Counted from the first letter of the stretch, positions 33,500-43,518 are shown. The stretch is DNA of 64,000 nucleotides from Pyropia haitanensis (GCA_008729055.1 SDUX01000008.1:1984001-2048000); one strand, 5' to 3'. Translations and numbers: made by a program. Notes: a model not told the origin generated them from the sequence alone.

Positions 33500-33941
33500 C
33501 TAGTTCGTGCTTTTCTTGTTGGACGGGCGCGCCCGCTGGTGGTTGGCGCCGGCGCGCGCCCTCACGCGGGCCGCTGCCGCGGCCGCGGCAGTCGCGACCG
33601 CCACCCCCCCCCCCCCCCCCCCCCTTGGCCTTTCCCCCCCCCCCCCCACCCCCCCCCCCCCCGCCCCCCCCCGCCGCAGCGACCGCGCCGCGGCGAGCGC
33701 CGTCGGCAGCAGGTCCACCGACAGGCCACCACCAGGCGGCGCCGCGGCGGCGGCCGCCGCCGCCGCCGCCGTCGCCGCCGTCGCCGCCGCCGCCGCCTCC
33801 TCCGCGCCGCCACGGCCGCCGCGGGCGGCGGCGCCCACCCGCGGCGACGACAGCGTCGCGCGGAGGGCGGCGCCGTCAGCGGCGGCGGCGGCGCCGCCGC
33901 CGCCGCCGCCGGCACCCCACCCCCGCCGCGGCACCCCCTTT

Positions 33942-33974
<33 letters not shown>

Positions 33975-34151
33975 TCGGCGGCGTCACCCCCCCCCCGCGC
34001 GGCGCCCATTGGCCGCCGCGCCGCCGCCGCCGCGGCAGGCGCCGTCGCGCCCAGCAGCAGCTCCACCGACAGCACCGACGAGGCGTAGCTGACCGGCGCC
34101 GACGGCGGCGGCGCTGCCGCCGCTGGCGTCGCCGCCGCCCCGGCAGGCGCG

Positions 34152-34183
<32 letters not shown>

Positions 34184-35188
34184 GCGGCCACGGCGGCGGC
34201 GGATGGCGAGCGCGAGGGGGCCCAGCAGGCCCACGTCGGCGCCCGCGCCCGCCGCACGGCGCTGCGGGGGTGGCGCCGCCGCCGCGGCGGCGGCGGCGGC
34301 GGCGGCGGCGCCGCCGCCGCCACCCCCCGCGCCTCCCCCACCGCCACCGCCGCCGCCGCCGCCACCCCCGTCGGCGGTCGCGCGCGAGCTGAGCGTGGAC
34401 GTGGACAGGCTGCGGCCCGACAGGCGCCCCGCGGAGCCGCCCTCCCCCCGCTCCCCCCCCCACGGTCCGCCGGGTGGGCGGCGCCGCCGCCGCCAGCGGC
34501 GGCGGCGGCGGCCGCCGCCGCCGCCCACGGCGGCTCCACCCGCAACGGCCACGACGCTGGCCCGTCAAAGGGGCTCCACGCGGCGCCCGTCGCGGCCTCA
34601 AACGCGGCGCCCAGTGGCGGCGCCGCCGCCGCCGCCCCCCCCACGGCGGCGGCACCCACCGGCGGGGGCGGCGTCGCGGCCGCCACCGCCGGCCGCACGA
34701 GCGACACCAGCCGCCGCACGGCCATCACCGCCGCGATGACCGCCGGGAGCCGCGGCACCACAAACGCCGGCACCACGTCCTCCCCCCCCCCCGCGCGCAG
34801 CGCCACCGCCCAAAACGGGTGCGCGGCGAGGGCGGCGGCGGCGGACAGGCGGGCGGCGGGGTTGACGGCGAGCAAGCCCCGCACCGCGCGGCGGGCAAAC
34901 GGGGACACGTGCCGCCGCCAGTGGGGGCTCCCCATCGCGCCCCGCGGGAGCCCCGCGCGGGCGGCCTTGAACACGTCGACCGCGGTGGCGCCACGAAAGG
35001 GGAGCTCCCCGCAGAGCATCCAGTAGAGGAGCACCCCAGCCGACCACACGTCCGCGGGCGGCCCGTAGCCGCGGCGCTCGCCCGTGGCGGGGTCCCGCGC
35101 GGTGACCTCGGGCGCCATCCACGCGGCGGTGCCGACAATGTCAAAGAGCGGGGTGCACTTGGCGGCGCCGACGGGGGGTAGCAGCCGC

Positions 35189-35239
<51 letters not shown>

Positions 35240-35558
35240 TCGTCGTGGTCACAAAAAATGTCCGAGCAGCCCAGCGGCGGCGGGGTGACCCCCCCCGCCC
35301 CCCCGAGCCCGCCGCCACCACCCGGTACCCCCACCCCCCCTCCTCCGCCGGCGGTGGCGGCGGCCGACAGGGACGACAGCCCGACCGCCCCTCCTGCCGC
35401 GGCGCCGTCGGCGGTCGCGGCGGCCAGCCCAAAGTCCGCCAGCTTGGCCACCTCCCGCCGCCGCGGCGGCGGCCGCCCCGGCGACACGGGCGCAAACGGG
35501 GGCGGCGGCGGCGGCGGCGGCGGCGGCGACGGCCGCGGCGGGGCGGGGGACGCGGCCG

Positions 35559-35598
<40 letters not shown>

Positions 35599-36990
35599 GG
35601 CGGCGCGGCGGCGCCAGCGGCCGGCAAACGCGGGCGGCGGCACGTACGGGTCGACGAGCAGCACGTTGGCGGCGGTCACGTCGCGGTGGACGACGCCGCG
35701 GGCGTGGAGGTGGGCGAGGGCAGAGAGGACGTCGGTGAGGACGGAGCGGGCAAAGGCCTCGGGGAAGGGGGTGGAAGGGGGGTGGGGGGTGGGGGGGGGG
35801 GGGGGGGGGGGGGGAGACGGGCGGGTTGGACGCCCCGCCCGCGTCACCGCCCGGCTCGGCCGGTGGGGCGCCACCGCCGCCCCCACCGTCACCGCCGTCG
35901 CCGTCGCTATCCTCTGACGACGGCCCGTCCCGTGGCAAAGACGGCGACGGCTCCCCCCCCCACCGCCGCGGCGGCACCCCCCCCGGCGAGGCGGCGACGG
36001 CCCCCACCGGACAGCACGGCGCGCCCGCCCCCCCCACCACCCACCGCCGTGCCGCGGCGGCCGCGGCCGCATCCTGCAGCGACCCGCCCGCCACGTACTC
36101 GAGCACCAAACACACGCACGCGGCGGACTCAAAGAGGTCTGTCCGGCGGACAATGGCCGGGTGGGAGAGGCGCCGCAGGAGGGTGGCTTCCGCGCGGAGC
36201 ATGGACCGCTCCGCGGCGGAGCGGCCGGTCTTGGCGGTGCGTTTGAGGGCGACGGCGCCGCCCGTCGCAACGTCGACGGCCAGGTGGACGGTGGAGAAGG
36301 CGCCGGCGCCGAGGGAGCGGCTGGAGGACGAGACCAGCCGGTAGTGGTCGTGCTCGGTCTGGAGTGGGTGGAAGCCATCATCGTGTCATGGGGGTGGTAA
36401 AAAGGGGGGGGGCGCGGGGGGGGGGGGGGGACGGGCACAGGGGGAGGGACGACGACGGCGAGGAGGGGACGGCAGCGCAGCGCGGCCGGGAGCGCGAGAC
36501 AGACAGGCGGTACAGGCAGCGCAGCAGAGGAGGAGCGGAAATCGGGTCAGCCTGGGGAACACACAATCACAGACGGATGTTGGGTGTCGCCCCAAGCGAG
36601 TCACGCTCTCCCTATCCCTCCGCCCCTCTTTCCCAACGGTCCCGTGGCAGCCCCCCCCCCCCCGCCGCACCCACTCTCCATCGCCTTGCTTCACACCCAA
36701 CGACCCCCCTTCCCCCCCCCCCCCCCCCAATCGCACGTACCTTGGCCGCGGTCATCAACGCAATGTGCCACGTGCGCAACGCCGGGCGCCCCCCAAAGTA
36801 CAGCCGCAGCCGCACCCCCCCCGCGGTCCGCACCTCGACGCTCCCGCCCCGCCCCGCGGGCGTCGCCACCACCCGCGCGTCCGCCATCAGCTGCCGTATC
36901 ACTGGCGGCGCCGCCGCCGCCGCCCCCCCATCCGTCCCCGCCGCAGCCGCCGCCGCCACAGCGACGGATGACGACAGGCCGGCTGGCTCG

Positions 36991-37058
<68 letters not shown>

Positions 37059-37531
37059 ACCCGCCGCACCCGCCGCCGCCGCCGCCGCCGCGGCGGCGGC
37101 GGCGGCCCCGCCGCGGCCGCCCTCCCCGTCCTCTGCCGCGGACGCCGCGTCGGCGACGGTCAGCACCCGCCCCGTCAGCCGCACCGCCCGCACGCCCGGG
37201 ATGCCAAACGAGGCCGCCACGCGGCCGGTCGCGACGGTCGAGAGGAGCGCCGCCAGCGGGGGGGGCGCGCTGCTCCGGGGTGACGCAAAGGGGGGGGGGG
37301 GAGCCCGCCGCCGGGGGGGGGGGGCGCCGCCAGCGGCGGCGGCAGCCGCAGCGGCGGCAGCAGCGGTGGGCGCGGCGGCCCGCCGGCGTTTAACATGGGG
37401 GGGGCGTCCGCTTGGGGGGGGGGAGGGGGGGAAGGAGGGGGGGGGGGGGGGGGGGTGGCCGACACGGACCACGCGGCGGTGACGCCGGCGGCGGCGGCGG
37501 CGGCGGGGGTGTGGAGAAAGGTGGCGCTCAT
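33500..37531 (-). CDS. PH-domain Ser/Thr protein kinase
   Basis: Signalling kinase with an N-terminal lipid-binding-type domain. ATG 37531 (MSATFLHTPAAAAAAGVTAA) opens a PH-like domain that ends VEVRTAGGVRLRLYFGGRPA, RTWHIALMTAAK at 36741. An intron joins it to TEHDHYRLVSSSSRSLGAGA and FSTVHLAVDVATGGAVALKR (Gly loop, VALK Lys), MLRAEATLLRRLSHPAIV (helix C Glu), LVLEYVAGGSLQDA, LAHLHARGVVHRDVTAANVL, KLADFGLAAA (DFG), VGTAAWMAPEV (APE), YGPPADVWSAGVLLYWMLCG and a full C-lobe ending ARLSAAAALAAHPFW. A long low-complexity tail follows to TAG 33500. The overall type is CAMK-like. The catalytic loop reads HRDVTAAN where Ser/Thr kinases normally have Lys two residues after Asp, which is unusual. Frames change at G/C runs near 37300, 35800 and 34400. 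Confidence 0.8.
36359..36740 (-). other. Intron in the PH-kinase gene, 382 nt
   Basis: On the minus strand AAG|GTACGT at 36741/36740 and CTCCAG|ACC at 36359/36358. Joining keeps phase and links the PH-like domain to the kinase domain. The exon 3' of it has an in-frame stop just upstream when read without splicing, which supports the intron. Confidence 0.75.
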
Positions 37532-38117
37532 GGTGAGCGGCGCGGCGGGGCAACGGCGACAAAAAGTCAGAGGGGAAGTAGCGGGGAAGAGAGAGGTCAG
37601 GGAGTGTTGCCGCCCCGACGCACCGCGGCGGCCGCGGGCGGGAGCGGGTGGGGAAGTGGAGGGCGCCGATGCGGTGGCCGCGACCGGCGGGTGGGGGCGC
37701 CAGCCACGGTCGACCCGACGCACCGCGGCGGCGTCAGGGAAAGAAAGAGGGGGGGGCCAGGGGGGAGGGCGACCCGGTGGCCTCCACCCGGCGGCTGGGG
37801 ACGCCCGGCGTGGTGGTGGTCGCCACGCCCGGCGGCCACTCCCAGTGACGCCAACGACCGGTGGCGGGTCCCCCTTGGGGCGGGCGGCGCCCCCACGAAT
37901 GGGGCGGCGCGCCCACACGTATCGTACTCCGTACCCGTAGCTCATGTCAGCTGAACCACGCAAGTCGTCGAACATAATTGCCATGGTCCCAACCAAAGTA
38001 CCGTTCGGAAAAAATTGCTGCCATGTGAGAGATCGATACGCTCAACTCCGTGTTATCCCTGAGCCAACCTTTCCCGCCGGGGGAGGAACCCGGTAGTTTC
38101 GGTTTTGGGGTGCTGTG

Positions 38118-38215
38118 GTGACGTGGCCAGTGTCTCTCCCCGGTCCGCACACGCACACGTCTGATCACTCCAGTCGGCCCCCGTGACGTGGCCAGTGTCT
38201 CTCACCGGTCCGCAC
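38118..38215. repeat. 33-bp direct repeat, two copies 65 bp apart
   Basis: GTGACGTGGCCAGTGTCTCT... at 38118-38150 and 38183-38215, one mismatch. They lie upstream of the MGKK gene and could be a promoter-associated duplication. Confidence 0.85.
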
Positions 38216-38248
38216 TAGTCTGCAGATATCGACAGCCGGGGGGGGGGG

Positions 38249-38301
38249 GGCGACGCGTGTTGCACCCTATGTGGTCCACACCACCACGCCATCGACAGCC
38301 G
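38249..38301 (+). repeat. Dispersed ~53-bp motif, copy A
   Basis: Begins GGCGACGCGTGTTGCACCCT and ends ATCGACAGCCG. It is the inverted counterpart of 50078-50129. The same TCGACAGCCGGGG end also precedes it at ~38228-38241, so the unit may be part of a tandem structure. Confidence 0.75.
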
Positions 38302-38486
38302 CGGCGCAGTGGATCCAACACCCGGTACCTACATTTCCAAGCAAGTGGCGCGTACGGCCTCCGTGGGGGGTTCGATTGCTGTCAGCAGGCCTCACGACAC
38401 CCCCTCCAGCGCCCCCGCACCTCCTTCACCCCACCGTTCAACCGCCGACCTCACCCATCACCACCCGCGCCCCCCACTTCCACACC

Positions 38487-39650
38487 ATGGGCAAAAAGAC
38501 CCGGCGCGGTGGGCGGGGTCGCAAGCGGGCGCCGCCCGCATCCCCACCGCAGCCCGTTTCCTCCACCGGGGAGGGCGGTGCCGGCGCGTCGCCGCCCGTG
38601 GCCGTCCCCCCCGTCGCGGCGACGGCGCCAACTGTGGCCGCGTCGCCGCCCGTGGCCGTCCCCCCCGTCGCGGCGACGGCGCCAACTGTGGCCGCGTCGC
38701 CGCCCGTGGCCGTCGCCCCCGTCGCGGCGACGGCGCCAACTGTGGCCGCGTCGCCGCCCGTGGCCGTCCCCCCCGTCGCGGCGACGGCGCCAACTGTGGC
38801 CGCGTCGCCGCCCGTGGCCGTCCCCCCCGTCGCGGCGACGGCGCCAACTGTGGCCGCGTCGCCGCCCGTGGCCGTCGCCCCCGTCGCGGCGACGGCGCCA
38901 ACTGTGGCCGCGTCGCCGCCCGTGGCCGTCCCCCCCGTCGCGGCGACGGCGCCAACTGTGGCCGCGTCGCCGCCCGTGGCCGTCGCCCCCGTCGCGGCGA
39001 CGGCGCCAACTGTGGCCGCGTCGCCGCCCGTGGCCGCCTGCCCTGTGGCCGTCCCCCCCGTCGCGGCGACGGCGCCAACTGCGGCCGGCCCCAACGGAGC
39101 GCTGTTCGACGCGGCGTTCGCGCCCGCGACCGCCGCCATCAAGACGACGCCGGTGGCCGCCCCCCCCGTCGCGGCGTTCGCGGCCGCGGCCGCCGTCCTG
39201 CGGACAGGCCCCAACGGAGCGCTGTTCGACGCGGCGTTCGCGGCCGCGGCCGCCGTCCTGCGGACAAGCCCCAACGGAGCGCTGTTCGACGCGGCGTTCG
39301 CGGCCGCGACTGCCGCCATCAAGACGGCGCCGGCGGCCGCCCCCCCCGTCGCGGCCGTGGCGGCCGCGGACTCTATGGCGGGGTGGTTTGGTACCCCTTT
39401 GGTTGGTGTCGGGCATGCTGTTCCTTCGCCTGGTCCCTGTAATCCGGCCAGCAGTCGTCCGCTCCGTCGTCCGTCGTCGGCGATCATCGCTCCGACGACG
39501 GACGACCCGCGCGCGATGCGCTTGTGGGCTCGGATGCTACGCTACCGCGAGACTGCTGCGCGCGCCAACCTCACCAGGGCTGAGCGACGCCAGCGGGCGC
39601 GGGCGGCAGCCGCGGCTGCCCACAATAGGGGCGAGGAGGGACCTGCATGA
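38487..39650 (+). CDS. MGKKTRRGGRGRKR repeat protein, function unknown
   Basis: 387-residue protein with no interrupting frameshift. ATG 38487 is in CCACACCATGG. A basic N-terminus MGKKTRRGGRGRKRAPPASP is followed by about eight perfect or near-perfect 18-residue repeats of type SPPVAVPPVAATAPTVAA plus one variant. Next come three copies of a second motif (PNGALFDAAF), each followed by xAxAxx(I/L)(K/R)T. The C-terminus is charged and non-repetitive: DDPRAMRLWARMLRYRETAA, RANLTRAERRQRARAAAAAA. The same N-terminus (MGKTRRGGRGRKRA) opens the protein at 50432, so the two form a small family. No known domain. The basic start could be a nuclear/nucleolar or nucleic-acid-binding signal (inference). 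Confidence 0.65.
   Translation: MGKKTRRGGRGRKRAPPASPPQPVSSTGEGGAGASPPVAVPPVAATAPTVAASPPVAVPPVAATAPTVAASPPVAVAPVAATAPTVAASPPVAVPPVAATAPTVAASPPVAVPPVAATAPTVAASPPVAVAPVAATAPTVAASPPVAVPPVAATAPTVAASPPVAVAPVAATAPTVAASPPVAACPVAVPPVAATAPTAAGPNGALFDAAFAPATAAIKTTPVAAPPVAAFAAAAAVLRTGPNGALFDAAFAAAAAVLRTSPNGALFDAAFAAATAAIKTAPAAAPPVAAVAAADSMAGWFGTPLVGVGHAVPSPGPCNPASSRPLRRPSSAIIAPTTDDPRAMRLWARMLRYRETAARANLTRAERRQRARAAAAAAHNRGEEGPA
38586..39083 (+). repeat. 54-bp coding tandem repeat with higher-order pattern
   Basis: Eight regular units plus one variant. Units differ mainly at one codon (VPP versus VAP) in the order PP-PP-AP-PP-PP-AP-PP-AP, which suggests amplification of multi-unit blocks. Confidence 0.85.
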
Positions 39651-39766
39651 TTTTCAACGTAGTGGGAGGCGGCGAGGTGGGCGGCAGGGGCGGGGAGGGA
39701 CTGGTGTGATTTTCAACATGGTGGGAGGCGGCGAGGTGGGTGGGAAGGGCGCGCGAGGGGGGGGGA
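39649..39766 (+). repeat. 59-bp tandem repeat, two copies
   Basis: GATTTTCAAC... starts at 39649 and again at 39708, each followed by GTGGGAGGCGGCGAGGTGGG. It lies just after the stop of the MGKK gene. Confidence 0.8.
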
Positions 39767-39780
39767 GGGGGGCTGGGGCA

Positions 39781-40408
39781 CTCCCGTCGAGGTGTGCGCC
39801 GCTGCGCGGCGGCAGCACTCCCGTCGAGGTATGCGCCGCTGCGCGGCGGCAGCACTCCCGTCGACGTGTGCGCCGCTGCGCGGCGGCAGCACTCCCGTCG
39901 AGGTGTGCGCCGCTGCGCGGCGGCAGCACTCCCGTCGACGTGTGCGCCGCTGCGCGGCGGCAGCACTCCCGTCGAGGTGTGCGCCGCTGCGCGGCGGCAG
40001 CACTCCCGTCGACGTGTGCGCCGCTGCGCGGCGGCAGCACTCCCGTCGACGTGTGCGCCGCTGCGCGGCGGCAGCACTCCCGTCGACGTGTGCGCCGCTG
40101 CGCGGCGGCAGCACTCCCGTCGACGTGTGCGCCGCTGCGCGGCGGCAGCACTCCCGTCGACGTGTGCGCCGCTGCGCGGCGGCAGCACTCCCGTCGAGGT
40201 GTGCGCCGCTGCGCGGCGGCAGCACTCCCGCGGACGTGTGCGCCGCTGCGCGGCGGCAGCACTTTCGTCGCGGTGTGCGCCGCTGCGCGGCGGCAGCACT
40301 CCCGTCGAGGTGTGCGCCGCTGCGCGGCGGCAGCACTCCCGCGGACGTGTGCGCCGCTGCGCGGCGGCAGCACTCCCGTCGACGTGTGCGCGTCTGCGCG
40401 GTGGAAGC
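39781..40408. repeat. 37-bp minisatellite, 17 copies
   Basis: Head-to-tail array of a 37-bp unit starting CTCCCGTCGAGGTGTGCGCC, with period exactly 37 from 39781 to the degenerate last copy at 40373-40408. Each unit holds the hairpin CGCCGC-TGC-GCGGCG. The most variable part is GTCGAGG/GTCGACG/GCGGACG/GTCGCGG. As 37 is not a multiple of three and no copy has a stop, the array is open in several frames on both strands and creates spurious long reading frames. Confidence 0.95.
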
Positions 40409-40468
40409 CCACCCACCCATCCCCCCTCTCTACTGCTGGGGAGCCTGACCTCTTGCATTCGTGCTGCG

Positions 40469-40899
40469 TACAAACATTTGATGTATTCCGCTTCCGTTCC
40501 TGTTCCTCGTGCCGCGGCACCGCGCACATGCGGCCGCTGCTCGCGCTCGGCTCGGTGCTGCTGCGGCACGCGGCGGAGACGGTCCAGTGGTTCACGCCGC
40601 TCCTCCACCCGTGGGTACACTACGTGCCAGTCGGCCTGCACTTTGAGGACCTGGTGCCCGCCGCGCGGTGGGCGGTCGCCCCCGAGGGGGGGGGGCGCGC
40701 CATGGTCGCCCGCATGAACGCGCTCGCGGCGGGCGCCCTGACCGAGGCGGTCATGGTCGACTACTGGGCCGAGGCGGTGCGGCTGTACGCGGCGCGGCAG
40801 GCGGCGGCGGACGCGTCGGAGGCGGCGGCGCGGGAGGCCAACCGCAGGTGGGCGACGAGCGCGGAGGAGGGGGCGGGGTGGGTGGGCGCGGGGGGGTGA
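40469..40899 (+). pseudogene. C-terminal fragment of a GT90 (CAP10-like) glycosyltransferase
   Basis: GT90 enzymes transfer sugars (for example protein O-glucosyl/xylosyl transfer or capsule modification). Only the C-terminal part is seen: YKHLMYSASVP in one frame (40469 on), then, one frame over from ATG 40528, RPLLALGSVLLRHAAETVQW and FTPLLHPWVHYVPVGLHFED, LVPAARWAVA and a helical tail to TGA 40899. The family pattern is YKYL....R...LLA..SVLLK....Y.EWFYP.L.PWVHYVP....DL. The rest of the domain, about 300 residues, should lie upstream, where the minisatellite sits instead. The frame break near 40520 is not at a long homopolymer. It could alternatively be a 3' exon of a gene whose 5' exons lie outside; a truncated pseudogene is more likely. 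Confidence 0.6.
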
Positions 40900-40945
40900 G
40901 GCGGCGCGGACGGTGCGCCGGCGGGGGTGGGCCGCCCAGCGGTGG

Positions 40946-40976
<31 letters not shown>

Positions 40977-41302
40977 CGGGGGGGGGAGGGGGCAACTCTT
41001 TGAACGGCGCGCGGCGGGCGGCGGCCGGGCGGTCTCCCGGGCGCGCCGCGACGCGCGCGGCGCTGACTGCGACGCCCGCCCGCCTTTTCGCGTGTGCCGC
41101 GGGACGCGGGACAGCGGCGGAGGAAAAAAAAAACACCGCAAACACCACACGATTGTCGCGGACGAGACGGGCGGGCGCATGGGGGGTGCGGAGGGGGAGG
41201 ACGAGGAGCGCCGTGGCGGAGGAGCGAGGGGTGGGGTGCGCAGCGGTTGACGGCGGGCGGGCGCGCCGCCGCGAGCCGACCCCCCCCCCCCCGGCCTGGC
41301 GG
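40900..41302. other. Intergenic, with 30-G run
   Basis: G-run at 40947-40976 and an A-run near 41125. No gene seen. Confidence 0.5.
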
Positions 41303-42068
41303 TCACCCCCCCCCCCCCCCCCCCCCCCCCCCACGCCGACGCTCTCTTCGGTACTCCCGTCATGCAGCAGCATGTACTCCCCTCGCCCCCCCCCCCAAAC
41401 ACGAGCACGTCCCCCTCGGCCAGCCGCACGTACCGCCGCGGCGGCAGCCGCTCCGCATGCAACGTGCTCCCATTCACCGAGCCAAGGTCCAGCACGTACG
41501 GCCAGCCCGCCGGCACCGCCGTCGCCCCACACGCGCCACCCCCCCCGCCGCCCCCACCGCCACCAAACGCAGCCGCCGCCGCGGCCGCCGCCGCCCCTGC
41601 CGCCGTCGCACCCACCGCCGCCCGCCGGCGGTGCACGATGACCGCGTGCGCTTTGGACGCGCCCGCCCATGGGACCACCACCGCCGCGGCGGGGGTGCGG
41701 CCAATGCCCGTGACGAGGCGGGCGAGCGAGTGCGCGCGGCCGTGGCGGCGGCCGCCGCGACCACCCCCGCCACCCGCCGCGGCTTCGGGGAAGGCGTACA
41801 GGCGCCAGTACCGCCCGGGGGGAGCCACGTCGGGGGGGGCACGGAAGCCGGGCGCGGCGGGAAAGGGCGCTGCCGCCGCCGCCGCCGCCGCCGCCGCCGC
41901 CCCTCTGCCAGCCCCGCCGCCGCCACCGCCGCCGCGACCAGCCGGCCGGCGGCGGTGGGCGTCAGCGGGCGGCGCACGCACGCCGCCGTCCCCGGCGGCA
42001 GCACCCCCCCCGCCTCCCCCACTGGCCGTGGCGGCCGCTGGGTCGTGACCCCCCCGGCGCGCATCCAT
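41303..42068 (-). CDS. FHA-domain protein, SNIP1/DAWDLE-like
   Basis: FHA domains bind phosphothreonine; SNIP1 and plant DAWDLE act in RNA processing and microRNA biogenesis in the nucleus. ATG 42068 (MDARRGGHDPAAATASGGGG) is followed by Gly/Ala/Arg-rich sequence, then RYWRLYAFPEAA, ARLVTGIGRTPAAAVVVPWA (GxGR), SKAHAVIVHRRRA (S..HA.I), WPYVLDLGSVNGSTLHAERL (DLGS.NGT), PPRRYVRLAEGDVLVFGG and, after a frame change at the C-run 41386-41396, REYMLLHDGST-like sequence (GEYMLLHDGSTEESVGVG). The D-lxFG..SREYvLLHE ending is typical of the SNIP1/DDL subfamily, and the protein ends soon after, TGA at 41305-41303. The N-terminus is shorter than usual. The frame stays open upstream without another ATG, so the start is uncertain. 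Confidence 0.75.
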
Positions 42069-42097
42069 CGGGGCGGCCGCGTCCAACACCCCCGACC

Positions 42098-43417
42098 GTG
42101 CCAGCGTCGGCGCCGTCGACGCCCCCGTCGGCAGCGGCGGCAGCAGCACCGAGTCACCGTCGGCGGCGACCGTCGCCGCGGCCGCGGCCGCCGTGGGGGG
42201 GCCCCACGTGTAGCAACCAGGGGGGGGGGAGGGGAGCCGTCGCCGCCGCCGCCGCCGCCGCGCCCGCGTCTGCCGACGCGTGGGCCGGCTACGCGACCGA
42301 GCCCGCGTCTGTCGTGGCGCGCCTGCAGTGGGTCCTCTTTGGCACCGCCGCGGCGTCGGCGGAGACCCCTCCCCCCCTCCTCGCCGGCCGCCTTGGCGGC
42401 TTCACCCGCCACCTCCACCACCGGCGGCTACTGCGGCGGCGGCACCTCCACTACCTCCCCGGCTACCTGTGGCCGCCCATTGCGGGCACGACGGCCGTAA
42501 CGGGGTACCTCGGCCGCTCGGGGCTGGGTGAGCCGCTGCCGCCCGTCGCGGCGCCGCGCCCGCGCTGGACGCCGCGGCCTCGCATCGCGGCGTTGCGGTC
42601 GACGGCAGCGTCGCAGCGGGTGTTCACCGCCCGTCTGGCAGCGCCGGGCTTTGACAACCCGGCCGGCCTGCGGCTCGCCACCGCCCGGTACGTGCGGTTT
42701 CTTCGGGTCGCCTCGACGCCCGCGGGGGCGGCCACCTTCCTGGTGCCCACCACCGACATGGACCTGGTGTGGTACGCGCACCTGATGGCCGCCACTGCGT
42801 ACAGGCGGGACACAAAGGCGCTCCTCGGCCGCGTCTACACGCACGTGGCGGACGACGATGCGAGCGCGGGGGGGCGGCTCGACAGCGGCCGCGCCGCAAC
42901 GGCGGCACTGTGGGCGGCGGCGTACCCGGCCCACCCGTACGAGGCGCCCCCATTCCTGGCGGCGCCCTGCGCCGCCGCGCCCCTGGCGGCGGCCAAGGCG
43001 GCCGCCGCGACCTCCGCCGGGTCTACGGCCGCCGGTTCGCGCGATCCGCCGCGGCTGCCGCCGCCACTAACGCTGTTGACGCTGCTGCTGCCACCGTACG
43101 TATCGCCTGTCCGGGGAGCCGCGGTGGCCGAAGCGGCGGCAGCGGGCGGCCACCGTCGGCTTGTCTCCGCGGCTGCCAGAGTTCCGCAGCGGCCAGTGCG
43201 CTGGGCCGTCGGTCCACCCGCGACAACCCACCGGCTCCCCAGCCAGCTCGCCTCCCAGTCTCTTGAAGCGGACGTTCCTCTGCTTGGCGCTGGCAGTTGC
43301 GGTTTTTGTTTTCCCTGGTCGTGGCGGCCAAGCCGCCCGACGCGACTGGGACCACCGCCATCGTCGCGGCCGCTGCCGCCGTTAACGTCGAGCAGTCCCG
43401 TCCAACCGGGCGTATGA
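42098..43417 (+). CDS. Glycine-rich-domain (GRDP/DUF1399-like) protein
   Basis: The recognisable core is RVFTARLAAPGFDNPAGLRL, ATARYVRFLRVAS, FLVPTTDMDLVWYAHLMAAT and YRRDTKALLGRVYTHVADDD, then ALWAAAYPAHPYEAP. This is the pattern of the GRDP family (..LVPTLDIDLVWHTHML..P..Y..D...LLG...HDD..W...Y..PYE), known in plants and fungi, where plant members are linked to RNA/stress responses. The frame is open from ~42098 to TGA 43417 but no ATG exists between 42050 and 42280. An unseen upstream exon with an AG acceptor at ~42213-42220, or a homopolymer shift at the G-run 42219-42227, is needed. The end after ~43040 is low-complexity and may include an unrecognised intron. Confidence 0.65.
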   Translation: MPASAPSTPPSAAAAAAPSHRRRRPSPRPRPPWGGPTCSNQGGGRGAVAAAAAAAPASADAWAGYATEPASVVARLQWVLFGTAAASAETPPPLLAGRLGGFTRHLHHRRLLRRRHLHYLPGYLWPPIAGTTAVTGYLGRSGLGEPLPPVAAPRPRWTPRPRIAALRSTAASQRVFTARLAAPGFDNPAGLRLATARYVRFLRVASTPAGAATFLVPTTDMDLVWYAHLMAATAYRRDTKALLGRVYTHVADDDASAGGRLDSGRAATAALWAAAYPAHPYEAPPFLAAPCAAAPLAAAKAAAATSAGSTAAGSRDPPRLPPPLTLLTLLLPPYVSPVRGAAVAEAAAAGGHRRLVSAAARVPQRPVRWAVGPPATTHRLPSQLASQSLEADVPLLGAGSCGFCFPWSWRPSRPTRLGPPPSSRPLPPLTSSSPVQPGV

Positions 43418-43518
43418 GCGCGCTGGTGTAGAGGAGCGGCCTCTGGCGTGTTATCCTTTGCCGGCCGTAGCCGATTCTGCCGCCTGCTCTTTGTACAGAC
43501 CATCAAAAGAGCCCGACG

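Larger units (their letters stand above)
37532..38486. other. Intergenic upstream of the MGKK repeat-protein gene
   Basis: GC-rich to ~37930, then lower GC. Contains a 33-bp direct repeat with one mismatch (38118-38150, 38183-38215) and the dispersed motif at 38249-38301. Confidence 0.5.

Noticed and set aside
31040..35026. A 1328-residue continuation of HIS7 on the + strand
   Set aside because: Homology ends near 33310; beyond that it is the antisense of the PH-kinase gene.
39781..40408. CRISPR-like array
   Set aside because: Units are contiguous with a fixed 37-bp period and no unique spacers; it is a minisatellite in eukaryotic-type DNA.
38188..40899. A single 903-residue protein spanning the repeats and the GT90 end
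   Set aside because: It is open only because the 37-bp array has no stops; it crosses the MGKK gene in the wrong frame and joins unrelated pieces.
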